From Amoebidium appalachense (lineage: Eukaryota > Ichthyosporea): a stretch of 64,000 nt of DNA. Under the pieces are notes generated by a model. The model was given only the letters and a program-made list of their open reading frames with translations, did no database searches and was not told the origin of the DNA. The translations under genes and the position numbers were made by a program. Shown here in pieces: positions 49,251-58,249 of this stretch; positions within the stretch are counted from its first letter, which is position 1; each line of letters begins with the position of its first letter. Location: positions 3,906,001 through 3,970,000 of the forward strand of contig CAVNZM010000012.1 in the NCBI GenBank assembly GCA_963693365.1. The letters run 5' to 3'.

Positions 49251-50393
49251 TTACGTGTTGACTTGAGACAGAGTGGTCAGGCTTCCCAATGGCTCGCCCG
49301 CTGATGTTTGCCCACCCTGGCCACTCTGCCCGTTAGTCGAACCGGTGTGGAGGCGTGTAAATGCAGCACGAGATGTATCTTCCCGGGGCTTTGAGAAGTA
49401 AATGTTGGCAAACAAACCAGCCTGAAGAGCGAAAGCACAAAACCCTAAATCCGTGAGCACGAGCGTCTGAACGGAGGGTATGGTGGACGTTGTGGTGCCG
49501 CTCGCATACCGGTGAACGACGTTGAAAAGACGGAACATAAGTGCAAAAGTACAGATCAGCAACACCGAGAAAATGATGGCCGATTTAATCGTTAGCCGCA
49601 TTTGAAAAACGGCGGTTCTAACGGCACGGTTGCTCTCTTCTTTTTGCCTTTTCACGTCTGCTCCGTGCCCTGCCCCGGGGACCTCCGAATGACCAAACGC
49701 CAATAGCCTCTGTTGTCGTTTCTTGCTCGCAATGATGAGTCGGATGATGAGGATGGTGTGAAATCCATATAGAAGTGTTATCGTTGCAACAGCCAACACG
49801 TTGAGCACAGTCAGCAAAACAAGGAACAGGTTGTCCGAAATACCCCCGCCGCGCACAGAACAGTCAAAAACACACTCAGAATCCACACTCCTACCGTCAC
49901 CGCATACGACACACCCACCACTGTCCATCGCTTCAGTATAGCTGTTGGCCACATCCAATCTATCGCCTGTGGCATGGTTGCTTTTAGCCTCCCAGACAGT
50001 AATCCCTGCCATTTTACAATCATCAAAGCAAGGCACATGAGTGCGAGCAGTATCGTCGTCGTGCGTAAAAAAATCGAATCCCGGCCGCCCGTATATACCT
50101 CGGTAGGCGAAAGGATCGGCTGCCGTCGCAAGCAACGAAACTGTTGTGAGAAAAGCGCAGAAGACTATGGGCTTTTCGTGTGGGTGATTAATAGGGCGAA
50201 AGCCCGACCTCCTAACATGGCTGTAGAGTACGAAGATGGAATAGAGAAGAAGGAGGGCGGTGATGGTAACGTAGGCCCAGCATATGATATCGTGTGTGGG
50301 GCCTATGTACTCGGCCCAGGTCACGTTGCAGGATGGAGTGGTGAAGTAGATAGGGCACGGTAGCGCCGTTACGTTCTGCGCAATCGAAGCCAT
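49251..50393 (-). CDS. Multi-pass membrane protein, 380 residues, intronless, unrecognised
   Basis: Starts at the ATG at 50393 (MASIAQNVTALPCPIYF) and ends at TAA at 49251. The N-terminus has two N-glycosylation motifs (NVTA, NVTW), so it is probably outside the cell or in the lumen. Hydrophobic segments lie at about residues 35-57, 74-92, 188-220 (long enough for one or two passes), 268-290 and 306-332. Between the second and third is a loop of about 95 residues with seven Cys (CFDDC, CVVC, CVFDC), probably disulphide-linked outside. A basic, charged loop (SKKRQQR, KRQKEE) at 223-255 and a Ser/Gly-rich tail are probably cytoplasmic. The design recalls a receptor-like protein such as the THH1/TOM family, but no signature motif is seen. 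It lies alone, with few repeats nearby. Confidence 0.8.
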   Translation of the reverse strand: MASIAQNVTALPCPIYFTTPSCNVTWAEYIGPTHDIICWAYVTITALLLLYSIFVLYSHVRRSGFRPINHPHEKPIVFCAFLTTVSLLATAADPFAYRGIYGRPGFDFFTHDDDTARTHVPCFDDCKMAGITVWEAKSNHATGDRLDVANSYTEAMDSGGCVVCGDGRSVDSECVFDCSVRGGGISDNLFLVLLTVLNVLAVATITLLYGFHTILIIRLIIASKKRQQRLLAFGHSEVPGAGHGADVKRQKEESNRAVRTAVFQMRLTIKSAIIFSVLLICTFALMFRLFNVVHRYASGTTTSTIPSVQTLVLTDLGFCAFALQAGLFANIYFSKPREDTSRAAFTRLHTGSTNGQSGQGGQTSAGEPLGSLTTLSQVNT

Positions 50394-51908
50394 TCTTCTT
50401 TGGCGTTCAAGTAAAACAGCTACTTAAAGGACATGAAAAAGGAAACAAGAGAAGAGGAAAAGGGCGGACTCCATTGTAAGGCGGTACATATCCAATGAAG
50501 CGATGCGGTGATGCGAACAAAGTATACACCGAGCAAAACGAGCAACTAGAGTCTCTGTGCGCTATAGAAATGAATGAGTGAGGCAGAAATTTAAGAGCTG
50601 GTTGGCAGGCCCCTTTCAGGGCACCTCCACGAGAGAGGGCCACTAAAATGTGCCTTTGTGAAGTTGCTTTGAGCTTGATTGGAGTGCCTATTTAGGCCGT
50701 GATGATATTCAATAAATTTGTATACACGGGCTCATGCCATAACCTCATGGCATCAAGCATCAAGCGGAAGAAGCCCAAGAATTTGTAACCATGAGTTGAC
50801 AAAGGAGTACACGTATACACTGTGTTTGCCTCATGTGCCTTCTATAATGGCGCAGGCCCAAAAAATTATGTTACATATACGCGTACGTGAGAATAGTTCG
50901 TACTTGGTTTCTGTAACAATACAAGGTATAGTATACCGCCGCCAAGTTTTTAAGCATATTTTCAGAATTGCACCAGAATCCGTTGTATCCGTTATCCCGT
51001 TAAATACCAAGAGCCGCATCTATTTTTTTGATTTATCCAGTGTTACCTTTTTTATTATCATAAATTCTTGTCATGTCTCGGTAACAGATCTAGGAGCCGA
51101 AGGAGAATGGCGATGCGTGTGACCCCCTAGAGCTTACGGTAATTAAGCTATCTCTCATATATCACAGGTTTTTCCATTGAATCAAATCGAATGATCACAC
51201 GGGGTTTACACACTTTTTATTGATCACATCTAATATTATGGTGCCGGACATCGTAGAGTGACCCCTCCGGAAATTTAGATCTTATAGCCAGATCGCGGCT
51301 AATAAGTCCTCGGAATATCGTAGCCGTGGGGCGTAACCGACATTTTTCGACGCGTCTGAATGAGGGCTACCAGCCTACCCTTTCAAAATTTCAAAAATGT
51401 CAAAAAAATAAAAAGTTTTTCTCATTGTGAAAGTTTGGGGCCCATGAGGGGTGCCTATATCTCGAATACCCACATACATATTTGCGATGTTTTCTAGTGC
51501 AATCGACAGCTCAAGCTGTCAAGAGCTGTCGCGTGGTATGTCTGGAGTGCGGAAAATTTGAAAATTAAAAAAAAAATTTTTTGTTGCGTCATCGGGTATC
51601 GAACCATAGCCCTCAGCTCCGACTAGGCGCCCGCCCCAGCCAAAATACCTTTATTTTGCTGTTATTGCTTTAAAATCTATACTACACAGAAGTAGACATT
51701 ATTTGTTGTATTGTGCACATGAAACAGGACCGTAAACTCAAAATGAAAAGTTTTTGCGAACTTGCCACATATGGTTAACATTGATGCCTTGTTACTATTT
51801 TTAGCAACAGTCACGCGATAATGACGTCATTTTGGGTCTTTGAGGGGGTGAGACGTCATCACTTTTTTATAATGAAGATATTGCGGGAAACTGTGACAGA
51901 TATCCCCA
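50394..51908. other. Unique AT-rich DNA up to the gap
   Basis: No repeats. An ATG at about 50848 (plus) opens a 90-codon frame to 51122 (MAQAQKIMLHIRVRENSS) with no other support. TGACGTCA occurs near 51822. The rest is without recognisable genes, apart from a tRNA-like stretch at 51590-51645. Confidence 0.35.
51590..51645 (-). other. tRNA-like (B-box) sequence, possible SINE head
   Basis: On the minus strand GGTTCGATACC (51595-51605) matches the RNA polymerase III B-box consensus GGTTCGANNCC. TGGCTGGGGCGG (51631-51642) resembles an A box about 37 bases before it. The spacing is short for a real tRNA and no cloverleaf is obvious, so at best it is a tRNA-derived fragment. Confidence 0.25.
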
Positions 51909-52408
51909 NNNNNNNNNNNNNNNNNNNNNNNNNNNNNNNNNNNNNNNNNNNNNNNNNNNNNNNNNNNNNNNNNNNNNNNNNNNNNNNNNNNNNNNNNNNN
52001 NNNNNNNNNNNNNNNNNNNNNNNNNNNNNNNNNNNNNNNNNNNNNNNNNNNNNNNNNNNNNNNNNNNNNNNNNNNNNNNNNNNNNNNNNNNNNNNNNNNN
52101 NNNNNNNNNNNNNNNNNNNNNNNNNNNNNNNNNNNNNNNNNNNNNNNNNNNNNNNNNNNNNNNNNNNNNNNNNNNNNNNNNNNNNNNNNNNNNNNNNNNN
52201 NNNNNNNNNNNNNNNNNNNNNNNNNNNNNNNNNNNNNNNNNNNNNNNNNNNNNNNNNNNNNNNNNNNNNNNNNNNNNNNNNNNNNNNNNNNNNNNNNNNN
52301 NNNNNNNNNNNNNNNNNNNNNNNNNNNNNNNNNNNNNNNNNNNNNNNNNNNNNNNNNNNNNNNNNNNNNNNNNNNNNNNNNNNNNNNNNNNNNNNNNNNN
52401 NNNNNNNN
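51909..52408. other. Assembly gap (500 N)
   Basis: Exactly 500 N, the usual placeholder for a scaffold gap of unknown size. Sequence on the two sides may not be 500 bases apart. The inverted repeat arm at 52409 starts directly at the gap edge, so the repeat itself probably caused the break. Confidence 0.95.
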
Positions 52409-52498
52409 CACTAATTTGTTGTGCCTTCCTTTTTTGGTTAGATCTATACCCGGCCAATGGTTAGCAGCCACGGGTTTGTTTTCATCAAGCTTGGACGT
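52409..52498 (+). repeat. Left arm of a 90-base inverted repeat
   Basis: Reverse complement of 57403-57492 with two mismatches in 90 bases. It contains GGTTAGATCTATACCCGG and GTTTTCATCAAGCTTGGACG. It is cut by the gap on its outer side, so the full arm may be longer. Confidence 0.92.
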
Positions 52499-52556
52499 TA
52501 ATACATACTAAGTAACAGAATGAAATCACTCGCAAGTGTTATCCCTCATGATTGTA

Positions 52557-52913
52557 TCAATCCGTTTCATCCGGAGTCTTAGCGGACTGGCCCAGCCGTA
52601 TGAGACAGGCCCGTAGAAAGTCCTTTTGCTTCTTCAGCTTGTCGTTTTCCAGCTGCAGCTCTTGGTTCTCCACCACCAAATTCTTGTTCTCTTCGCACAC
52701 CTTGTTGCGCTCCTCTTGCAGGCCCTTGATCACCTCCCGCTGGTTCTTGTTCATTGTGCGCAGCGCGTCGTTGTCCTTGTCCATGTCGTTGTTCAACTCC
52801 CTCAGCTGCTGGATCAGCCCGTGCAGCCCCTCGTTGGCCTCCTTCAGCATCTTGTTGGTCTCTTGCAGCTGCTCGGTGTGTGCATCTTGGCGCTGTGTAT
52901 CTGTTTCATCCAT
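52557..52913 (-). CDS. Coiled-coil protein, 118 residues, unrecognised
   Basis: Starts at the ATG at 52913 (MDETDTQRQDAHTEQLQETN) and ends at TGA at 52557. Nearly the whole length is predicted helical: Leu/Met/Val recur at heptad spacing through LKEANEGLHGLIQQLRELNN, VIKGLQEERNKVCEENKNL and VENQELQLENDKLKKQKDF, so a dimeric coiled coil is likely. A TATA-like TAAAAATAAG lies about 85 bases upstream (52998-53007, minus), in a series of degenerate direct repeats. It is the outermost gene of the inverted-repeat module and runs toward the left arm. It has no introns and no signal peptide. The function is unknown. Confidence 0.7.
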   Translation of the reverse strand: MDETDTQRQDAHTEQLQETNKMLKEANEGLHGLIQQLRELNNDMDKDNDALRTMNKNQREVIKGLQEERNKVCEENKNLVVENQELQLENDKLKKQKDFLRACLIRLGQSAKTPDETD

Positions 52914-52959
52914 TGTGTCGTTTGCAGCCGGTTGGGCAGGAGGTGTTTAGTTTTTATCC

Positions 52960-53178
52960 ACGAAGCAAAGCAGTGTGAACAAAAAAAACGTCCCTCTTAT
53001 TTTTACGAAGCAAAAGTGTGACCCAAAAAAAACGTTCCTCTTACACAATGCAAAATAAAGCAAAATCCTATGATGCGCAAACACACCGTGAACTAAAAAA
53101 ACTCGCCACTGATTATTTACAAAGTAAAGCAGTGTGAACAAAAAAAAAGCGCTCCTTACACAGTGCAAAATAAAACAC
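52960..53178. repeat. Degenerate 35-60-base direct repeats upstream of the coiled-coil gene
   Basis: Phrases such as AAGCAAAGCAGTGTGAACAA, then AAAAAACG-CC-CTTA, recur about four times (52965, 53008, around 53085, 53118), two of them followed by ACA-TGCAAAATAAA. They lie just upstream of the minus-strand gene at 52913 and could be promoter elements or an origin-type repeat. Confidence 0.6.
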
Positions 53179-53722
53179 ACACACACACACACCAAGCCAT
53201 TTGTATCCAGCTCGGACCCCTTTTTGTGCGCACACTTCTGGTTGGTGTATAAGTATTGGATCCACGTGAGCGCGAGTTTCCTAAGTGCTGCTCAAAAAGT
53301 GACATGTTGTTCCCAGCAGGCAGTGCACCGATTCGCTATCAGTTGACATCGTGTTCAAGCAGTCAGCACCATGTGATTGTGTACTTTTCCTGACCAATTT
53401 TTGTATCCCTGATAGACAGAATAATGCTCGTAATTGTTGGGAAGCATATTCGTGTTTTTTTAGGAGTTGCTACATCAAAATACATTGTGTTCAAACACTG
53501 ACGGCCAAGTTGCAAAGATCGGATTACAATCCAATCTGTCAAATGACAATTCTCAAGTCAAAACATGCTCTTGTTGATCCAATCAGAATTCATCAATCAG
53601 TCAGCAGATTTGGTTGAGCCCCAACTTATCGGATACACCAAGATGCCCAAATGACAATTAGCCAATCAGATATTCACGCGATCTCTAGATCCAATCAAGC
53701 GTCGCGGCTGGGGTATATCCAA

Positions 53723-53800
53723 CCAATCTAATGCAATAAAGCATCTGATGCCAAAGCCGGGCACGGCATATAAAAGCCCATACTCTCTTCAATCCACACA
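53723..53800 (+). promoter_or_regulatory. CCAAT and TATAAAAG promoter of the 53861 gene
   Basis: CCAAT at 53723-53727 and TATAAAAG at 53769-53776 lie in the usual order. Transcription would start near 53800, giving a leader of about 60 bases before the ATG at 53861. The same TATAAAAG octamer, preceded by GGCA, occurs in front of the opposing gene at 57190. Confidence 0.6.
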
Positions 53801-53860
53801 CCTTTTCCATGTTAGCTAGCTTCTCCCTTGGCACACAACGTACATCCAACTGTCACGAAA

Positions 53861-54607
53861 ATGAGTTCTAACATCAAAGATCTAGAAAGGCGCGCTAAAA
53901 AAATAGAGACAAGACTCAAGACTTTGGAGGAGGATGCAAAGGTCCTGCGGGACACCCAGACCCGTTTCGCGTGCGCCCTTGCTAGGCACGCCCGCATGGC
54001 TTTAAGCAAGCGCACCACTACAGCAGCAACCGTGGCACCCCCAGCGCTGACCGTGGCACCCCCAGCGCTGACCGTGGCACCCCCAGCGCTGACCGTGGCA
54101 CCCCCTGTCCTGGCAGCGGCACCTGCACTTCGTGCTGGCGAGCATGGCAGCTCCTATCCCGTGGACTTGGCCCCCCTGCCCCTGCAGCGCTCACGTTTGC
54201 ACATCACACAGGGGTCCAAGACACGGGAGAAACCACGAAGACAGCAGAAGAGGACACGAGAGGAAGTCAGAAGCTCTGGGTCGGAGGAGGAGCACCATTC
54301 TCCAGTGCCTCCTTGGTTCAACTGGAAGACCTTCACACAGGGGTCCAAGACACGGGAGAAACCACGAAGACAGCAGAAGAGGACACGAGAGGAAGTCAAA
54401 AGCTCTGGGTCGGAGGTACAGGAGGAAGTGCCTCCTTGGTTCAAGACCTTGCTATGGGGACCTGAGGAGTACTCGTCTTCTGAGGAGCACTCGTCTTCCG
54501 AGTCCAAGACCTTGACACGGGGACAGCAGAAAAGGGCACGAGCCAGTGAAGCCAGCAGCTCTGGGGCGTCTTCCGAGTCTTCAGACGGAGATATCAACTG
54601 GCCTTGA
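53861..54607 (+). CDS. Coiled-coil/basic low-complexity protein, 248 residues, unrecognised
   Basis: The ATG at 53861 is preferred to an in-frame upstream TTG because it lies 85 bases after the TATA box. Residues 1-40 form a heptad coiled coil (IKDLERRAKKIETRLKTLEE). Next come four copies of TVAPPAL or a variant, then two nearly identical basic blocks of about 30 residues (TQGSKTREKPRRQQKRTREE), each followed by a Ser/Glu-rich linker, and a third partial block (TRGQQKRARASEAS) leading into an acidic Ser/Asp tail. The basic blocks could be nuclear localisation or nucleic-acid binding segments. The internal repeats are also direct repeats at DNA level (about 54207-54287 and 54338-54412), showing recent expansion. 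It converges on the 55970-57190 gene. Confidence 0.65.
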   Translation: MSSNIKDLERRAKKIETRLKTLEEDAKVLRDTQTRFACALARHARMALSKRTTTAATVAPPALTVAPPALTVAPPALTVAPPVLAAAPALRAGEHGSSYPVDLAPLPLQRSRLHITQGSKTREKPRRQQKRTREEVRSSGSEEEHHSPVPPWFNWKTFTQGSKTREKPRRQQKRTREEVKSSGSEVQEEVPPWFKTLLWGPEEYSSSEEHSSSESKTLTRGQQKRARASEASSSGASSESSDGDINWP

Positions 54608-54670
54608 CACGGTGAAAAAAGGGGCCGCTATTAGAGAGTAGCCTCAGGCTATTCTAGTGCTTGTGTGCAG

Positions 54671-55572
54671 GTGTACTTAACATTGAGTGTACTTAGGGTG
54701 GGGCTGTGCAGACGTGTACTTAAAGGGTGGGGCTGTGCAGACGTGTACTTAGGATGGTGCAGACGTGTACTTAAAGGGTGGGGCTGTGCAGACGTGTACT
54801 TAAAGGGTGGGGCTGTGCAGACGTGTACTTAGGATGGTGTAGACGTGTACTTAGGGTGGTGCAGAGGTGTACTTAGGGTGGTGCAGACGTGTACTTAGGG
54901 TGGTGCAGAGGTGTACTTAGGGTGGTGCAGACGTGTACTTAGGGTGGTGCAGACGTGTACTTAGGGTGGTGCAGAGGTGTACTTAGGGTGGTGCAGACGT
55001 GTACTTAGGGTGGTGCAGAGGTGTACTTAGGGTGGTGCAGACGTGTACTTAGGGTGGTGCAGACGTGTACTTAGGGTGGGGCTGTGCAGAGTGTACTTAG
55101 GGTGGTGCAGACGTGTACTTAGGGTGGTGCAGAGTGTACTTAGGGTGGGGCTGTGCAGAGGTGTACTTAGGGTGGTGCAGAGTGTACTTAGGGTGGTGCA
55201 GAGGTGTACTTAGGGCTGTGCAGAGGTGTACTTAGGGTGGTGCAGAGGTGTACTTAGGGTGGTGCAGAGGTGTACTTAGGGCTGTGCAGAGGTGTACTTA
55301 GGGTGGTGCAGAGGTGTACTTAGGGTGGTGCAGAGGTGTACTTAGGGTGGTGCAGACGTGTACTTAGGGTGGTGCAGAGGTGTACTTAGGGTGGTGCAGA
55401 CGTGTACTTAGGGTGGGGCTGTGCACCACAGTGTACTTAGGGTGGTGCAGACGTGTACTTAGGGTGGGGCTGTGCACCACAGTGTACTTAGGGTGGTGCA
55501 GACGTGTACTTAGGGTGGGGCTGTGCACCACAGTGTACTTAGGGTGGTGCAGAGTGTACTTAGGTGGGTGTC
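54671..55572. repeat. 22-base minisatellite with TTAGGG in most units
   Basis: Roughly 40 tandem units of 21-22 bases built on GTACTTAGGGTGGTGCAGA. Longer variants add GGGCTGTGCA or GGGCTGTGCACCACAG. Early units read CTTAAAGGG instead of CTTAGGG. The array fills the space between the ends of two converging genes. One frame is open for about 100 codons because of the repeat only. Confidence 0.92.
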
Positions 55573-55969
55573 TTGTGGTGAAAGTAAAGTTTATGGCATA
55601 CAGGCAGATGTGTGCTTTAAGCCTTAGGGAACTGTGGGCAGACATGTCAACACTTGGGCCTATGGGTAGACGTGTACACACTTAGTGTATTTGTTTGTGT
55701 CTCTCATGGTTATTTTATAGCATGAAGCACTGCAAAAAATGGTGTATGTTTCCGTGGTCCACGTACACAGAATCCTTTAATATGAACACAAGTGATTGTA
55801 TAGAAAAAGAGTACGTACGTACATGATAGTCTAGTCAGATTACAAAGAACAAATCAACTTGGACCGAGTATATTCAAATACAAACTAAAAGAGAAAAGAA
55901 ACAAATAAATCAAGACCGATCAATTCAAATACAAATCAAAAGAGAATGCCACTTAGTCGACCAATCAAA
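55573..55969. other. Spacer between minisatellite and the 55970 gene end
   Basis: Unique AT-rich DNA. A phrase CAATTCAAATACAAATCAAA and its variant TATTCAAATACAAACTAAA (55868-55940) occur in tandem, each followed by AGAGAA. No gene seen. Confidence 0.4.
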
Positions 55970-57190
55970 TCAGTACATCTCATGCTCATACTGGTCAAAC
56001 TCTTCCTGGTCAAGATCAATGAGGGGAATTTCTTCAGTTTGTTTATGTTTGGGTTCAGGTTTGCGGTCATACACGACCGACTCACGATCAGACGCAGATT
56101 CGTCATCTGTCATATCATCGAGTACCTGATTTGCCCGTCGTTTGAGCCGCTTGGGGTTGAATGCTTCATCTGAGTCCCAATCACATTGATCATGGACGCG
56201 TTTGGCGGGTGAGGCAGGTGAAGAGACAGACTCATTACCACCTGTGTATGCCTTCAAGTTCTTCTCCCGTCGCAGAATCTTCCTTCGGATGCTTTTTATG
56301 GTGTTTTGGGCTGCACACACAGCAGCAATGGCCAGGCCCTCCGCCATTTCATCTTCAGCCGCCTTTGCCTCTTTGACACGCTCTCGAGCATTCTGGAGCT
56401 CCCCCCTCACACTAGTTAGCTGTGCATCGAGGTCCATCGTATGGTCATGCAACGAAGTCTCAGGTGTTTTGGTGTGCTTGGGCCTGGGCTTAGCGGCAGG
56501 GGTGGTCTTGGCAGGAGTGGTCTTGGTGGTAGGGGTGGTCTTGGCAGGAGTGGTCTTGGTGGTAGGGGTGGTCTTGGCAGGAGTGGTCTTGGTGGTAGGG
56601 GTGGTCTTGGCAGGAGTGGTCTTGGCGGCAGGGGTGGGGGCAGTCACAGGGGCGGTCTTTGCGACAGGGGTGGGGGCAGTCACAGGGGTGGTCTTTGCGG
56701 CAGGGGTGGGGGCAGTCACAGGGGCGGTCTTTGCGACAGGGGTGGGGGCAGTCACAGGGGTGGTCTTTGCGGCAGGGGTGGGGGCAGTCACAGTGGTGGT
56801 GTTGGCGGCAGGGGTGGGGTCAGCAGTCACAGTGGTGGTGTTGGCGGCAATGGTAGTCTTGCGAGGGCCACTGAAAATGTAGTTTTCATAGGCCACCTGG
56901 CCATCCCGACGGGGTGCTGCAGCCCGTTGCAGGCTGGCAAGCTCGGCCTGCAGGGTCTTGATCTGCTCTTCGGCTGCCCTCAGTCGTGCCTCTACATCAG
57001 AGGGCTGGGGTTGGGGGGGTCGGGGGGTACGCGCAGCATTCTCATTGGTCACTTGACTGCGGAGGCTGGTGAGGTCGGTGCGGAGGCTGGTGACGTCGGT
57101 GTGCAGGGCCGTTAAGCGAGACGAATGGTCCGTGTACAGAAAATCAAAGCGCTTCTGCAGCTGTTGAAGCTCCTCTTTCCAAGAATCCAT
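55970..57190 (-). CDS. Coiled-coil protein with Thr/Pro/Ala repeats, 406 residues, unrecognised
   Basis: Starts at the ATG at 57190 (MDSWKEELQQLQKRFDFLYT) and ends at the stop at 55970. Domains by eye: N-terminal coiled coil about 1-100 (TDVTSLRTDLTSLRSQV, then LRAAEEQIKTLQAELASL); a repeat region about 115-240 with alternating units of TPAAKTTPVTAP or TPVAKTAPVTAP and then TTPAKTTPTTK; a second coiled coil about 255-320 (LTSVRGELQNARERVKEAKA); basic patches that look nuclear (RRKILRREK, KRLKRRAN); and an acidic C-terminus. TATAAAAG lies about 96 bases upstream. It resembles the 53861 protein in layout (coiled coil, repeats, basic patch, acidic tail) but not in sequence. It may be structural or DNA-associated; this is inference. 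Confidence 0.75.
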   Translation of the reverse strand: MDSWKEELQQLQKRFDFLYTDHSSRLTALHTDVTSLRTDLTSLRSQVTNENAARTPRPPQPQPSDVEARLRAAEEQIKTLQAELASLQRAAAPRRDGQVAYENYIFSGPRKTTIAANTTTVTADPTPAANTTTVTAPTPAAKTTPVTAPTPVAKTAPVTAPTPAAKTTPVTAPTPVAKTAPVTAPTPAAKTTPAKTTPTTKTTPAKTTPTTKTTPAKTTPTTKTTPAKTTPAAKPRPKHTKTPETSLHDHTMDLDAQLTSVRGELQNARERVKEAKAAEDEMAEGLAIAAVCAAQNTIKSIRRKILRREKNLKAYTGGNESVSSPASPAKRVHDQCDWDSDEAFNPKRLKRRANQVLDDMTDDESASDRESVVYDRKPEPKHKQTEEIPLIDLDQEEFDQYEHEMY

Positions 57191-57285
57191 GTTCCGTGTG
57201 AGTGTTTGAAAAACAAGTTTGTTGTGTGTCGCCTTTTACTATTGAGTGTCAGTGTTGAAATGAGTGAATGTGACCGTGTGTGCTG

Positions 57286-57293
57286 CTTTTATA
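57286..57293 (-). promoter_or_regulatory. TATAAAAG box of the 57190 gene
   Basis: Minus-strand TATAAAAG preceded by GGCA and followed by GCAGC, about 96 bases before the ATG. An inverted CCAAT box (ATTGG) lies about 60 bases further upstream on this strand. Confidence 0.6.
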
Positions 57294-57402
57294 TGCCACG
57301 GTACAAAGCAGCTTACAGCAATGGTGCCAAGGCTCAATGGGATAGATCTCTCCAATCAACGGTCATTGTCACTCAAACGGCCTTGATGGTTGGCAAAGTA
57401 TC

Positions 57403-57492
57403 ACGTCTAAGCTTGATGAAAACAAACCCGTGGCTGCTAACCATTGGCCGGGTATAGATCTAACCAAAAAAGGAAGGCACAACAAATTGGTG
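57403..57492 (-). repeat. Right arm of the 90-base inverted repeat
   Basis: Inverted copy of 52409-52498, 88 of 90 identical. The outer end runs directly into the first 92-base tandem unit, so the arm and the tandem array may form one terminal repeat. Confidence 0.92.
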
Positions 57493-57815
57493 CCTGCACA
57501 CGGAGCATGCCTATAGGCTGTTTAGACACCACACGTGTAGGGCGCTGCCTCTTGGCACCAACCAGAAGAGGGTAGAAATTGGTGCCTGCACACGGAGCAT
57601 GCCTATAGGCTGTTTAGACACCACACGTGTAGGGCGCTGCCTCTTGGCACCAACCAGAAGAGGGTAGAAATTGGTGCCTGCACACGGAGCATGCCTATAG
57701 GCTGTTTAGACACCACACGTGTAGGGCGCTGCCTCTTGGCACCAACCAGAAGAGGGTAGAAATTGGTGCCTGCACACGGAGCATGCCTATAGGCTGTTTA
57801 GACACCACACGTGTT
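57489..57815. repeat. 92-base tandem repeat, about 3.5 copies
   Basis: Units start at 57489, 57581, 57673 and 57765 and are virtually identical; the last is cut after CACACGTGT. Each unit contains TTGGTGCC near its start and GGCACCAA near its end, so each can also form a hairpin. There are no spacers of CRISPR type. Confidence 0.95.
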
Positions 57816-58248
57816 GTGGCTTCTGCCTTTATCACCCACACACCCACACGTGCCAACATACACTATCCTCCCCGTGAGTGGCATGCCAGTCTCCCCTGCC
57901 CCCCTGCTCCCCTGCCCCCCTGCCCCCCTGCTCCCCTGCCACATGCACACCCACACACTGGGTGCCCCCCCCAGCCCCCCTGCCTCCCGGAACCAGGCCC
58001 CCCAGTGGTGGCATTCCAACACGTGCATGCTAGAAGATCGTGCTACATGAACAAATGGTCTTAACTCAGCCATACATGGGGGATAGATAGTATCACACAA
58101 CCATGGTTCCCCCACTCTCCCCAGCCTCCTGTGCACGTGTGCCTCCCCCGACCCCCTGCCTCCCCTGCACGTGTGCCCCCCCTCCTGCCGGAACCACGGC
58201 CCCCAGTGGTGGCAGCCAGTGCCTTACATGCTAATCTATTCTATGGCC
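57816..58248. other. C-rich spacer with a duplicated phrase
   Basis: CCCCTGCCCCCCTGCTC repeats at 57893-57940. GGAACCAGGCCCCCCAGTGG (near 57990) recurs as GGAACCACGGCCCCCAGTGG (near 58191). No gene seen. Confidence 0.5.
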
Positions 58249-58249
58249 A

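Noticed and set aside
51590-51650. Functional tRNA gene
   Set aside because: Only a B-box match is good; A-box spacing is too short and no acceptor stem or anticodon arm pairs properly.
52626-53021. Plus-strand ORFs over the 52557-52913 gene
   Set aside because: Antisense shadows of the coiled-coil gene; Leu/Gln-rich strings without a promoter.
54671-55572. True telomere or telomere remnant
   Set aside because: TTAGGG occurs once per 22-base unit, not as uninterrupted hexamers, and genes flank both sides.
55380-55685. 101-codon ORF of repeated YLGWCRRVLRVGLCTT
   Set aside because: It is a translation of the minisatellite; openness comes from the unit length.
56202-57115. Two long plus-strand ORFs opposite the 55970-57190 gene
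   Set aside because: They mirror the Thr/Pro/Ala repeats as Gly/Val-rich strings. The minus strand has the TATA box, an ATG and coiled-coil composition.
57489-57815. CRISPR array
   Set aside because: The repeats are contiguous 92-base units without unique spacers, and the DNA is eukaryotic.
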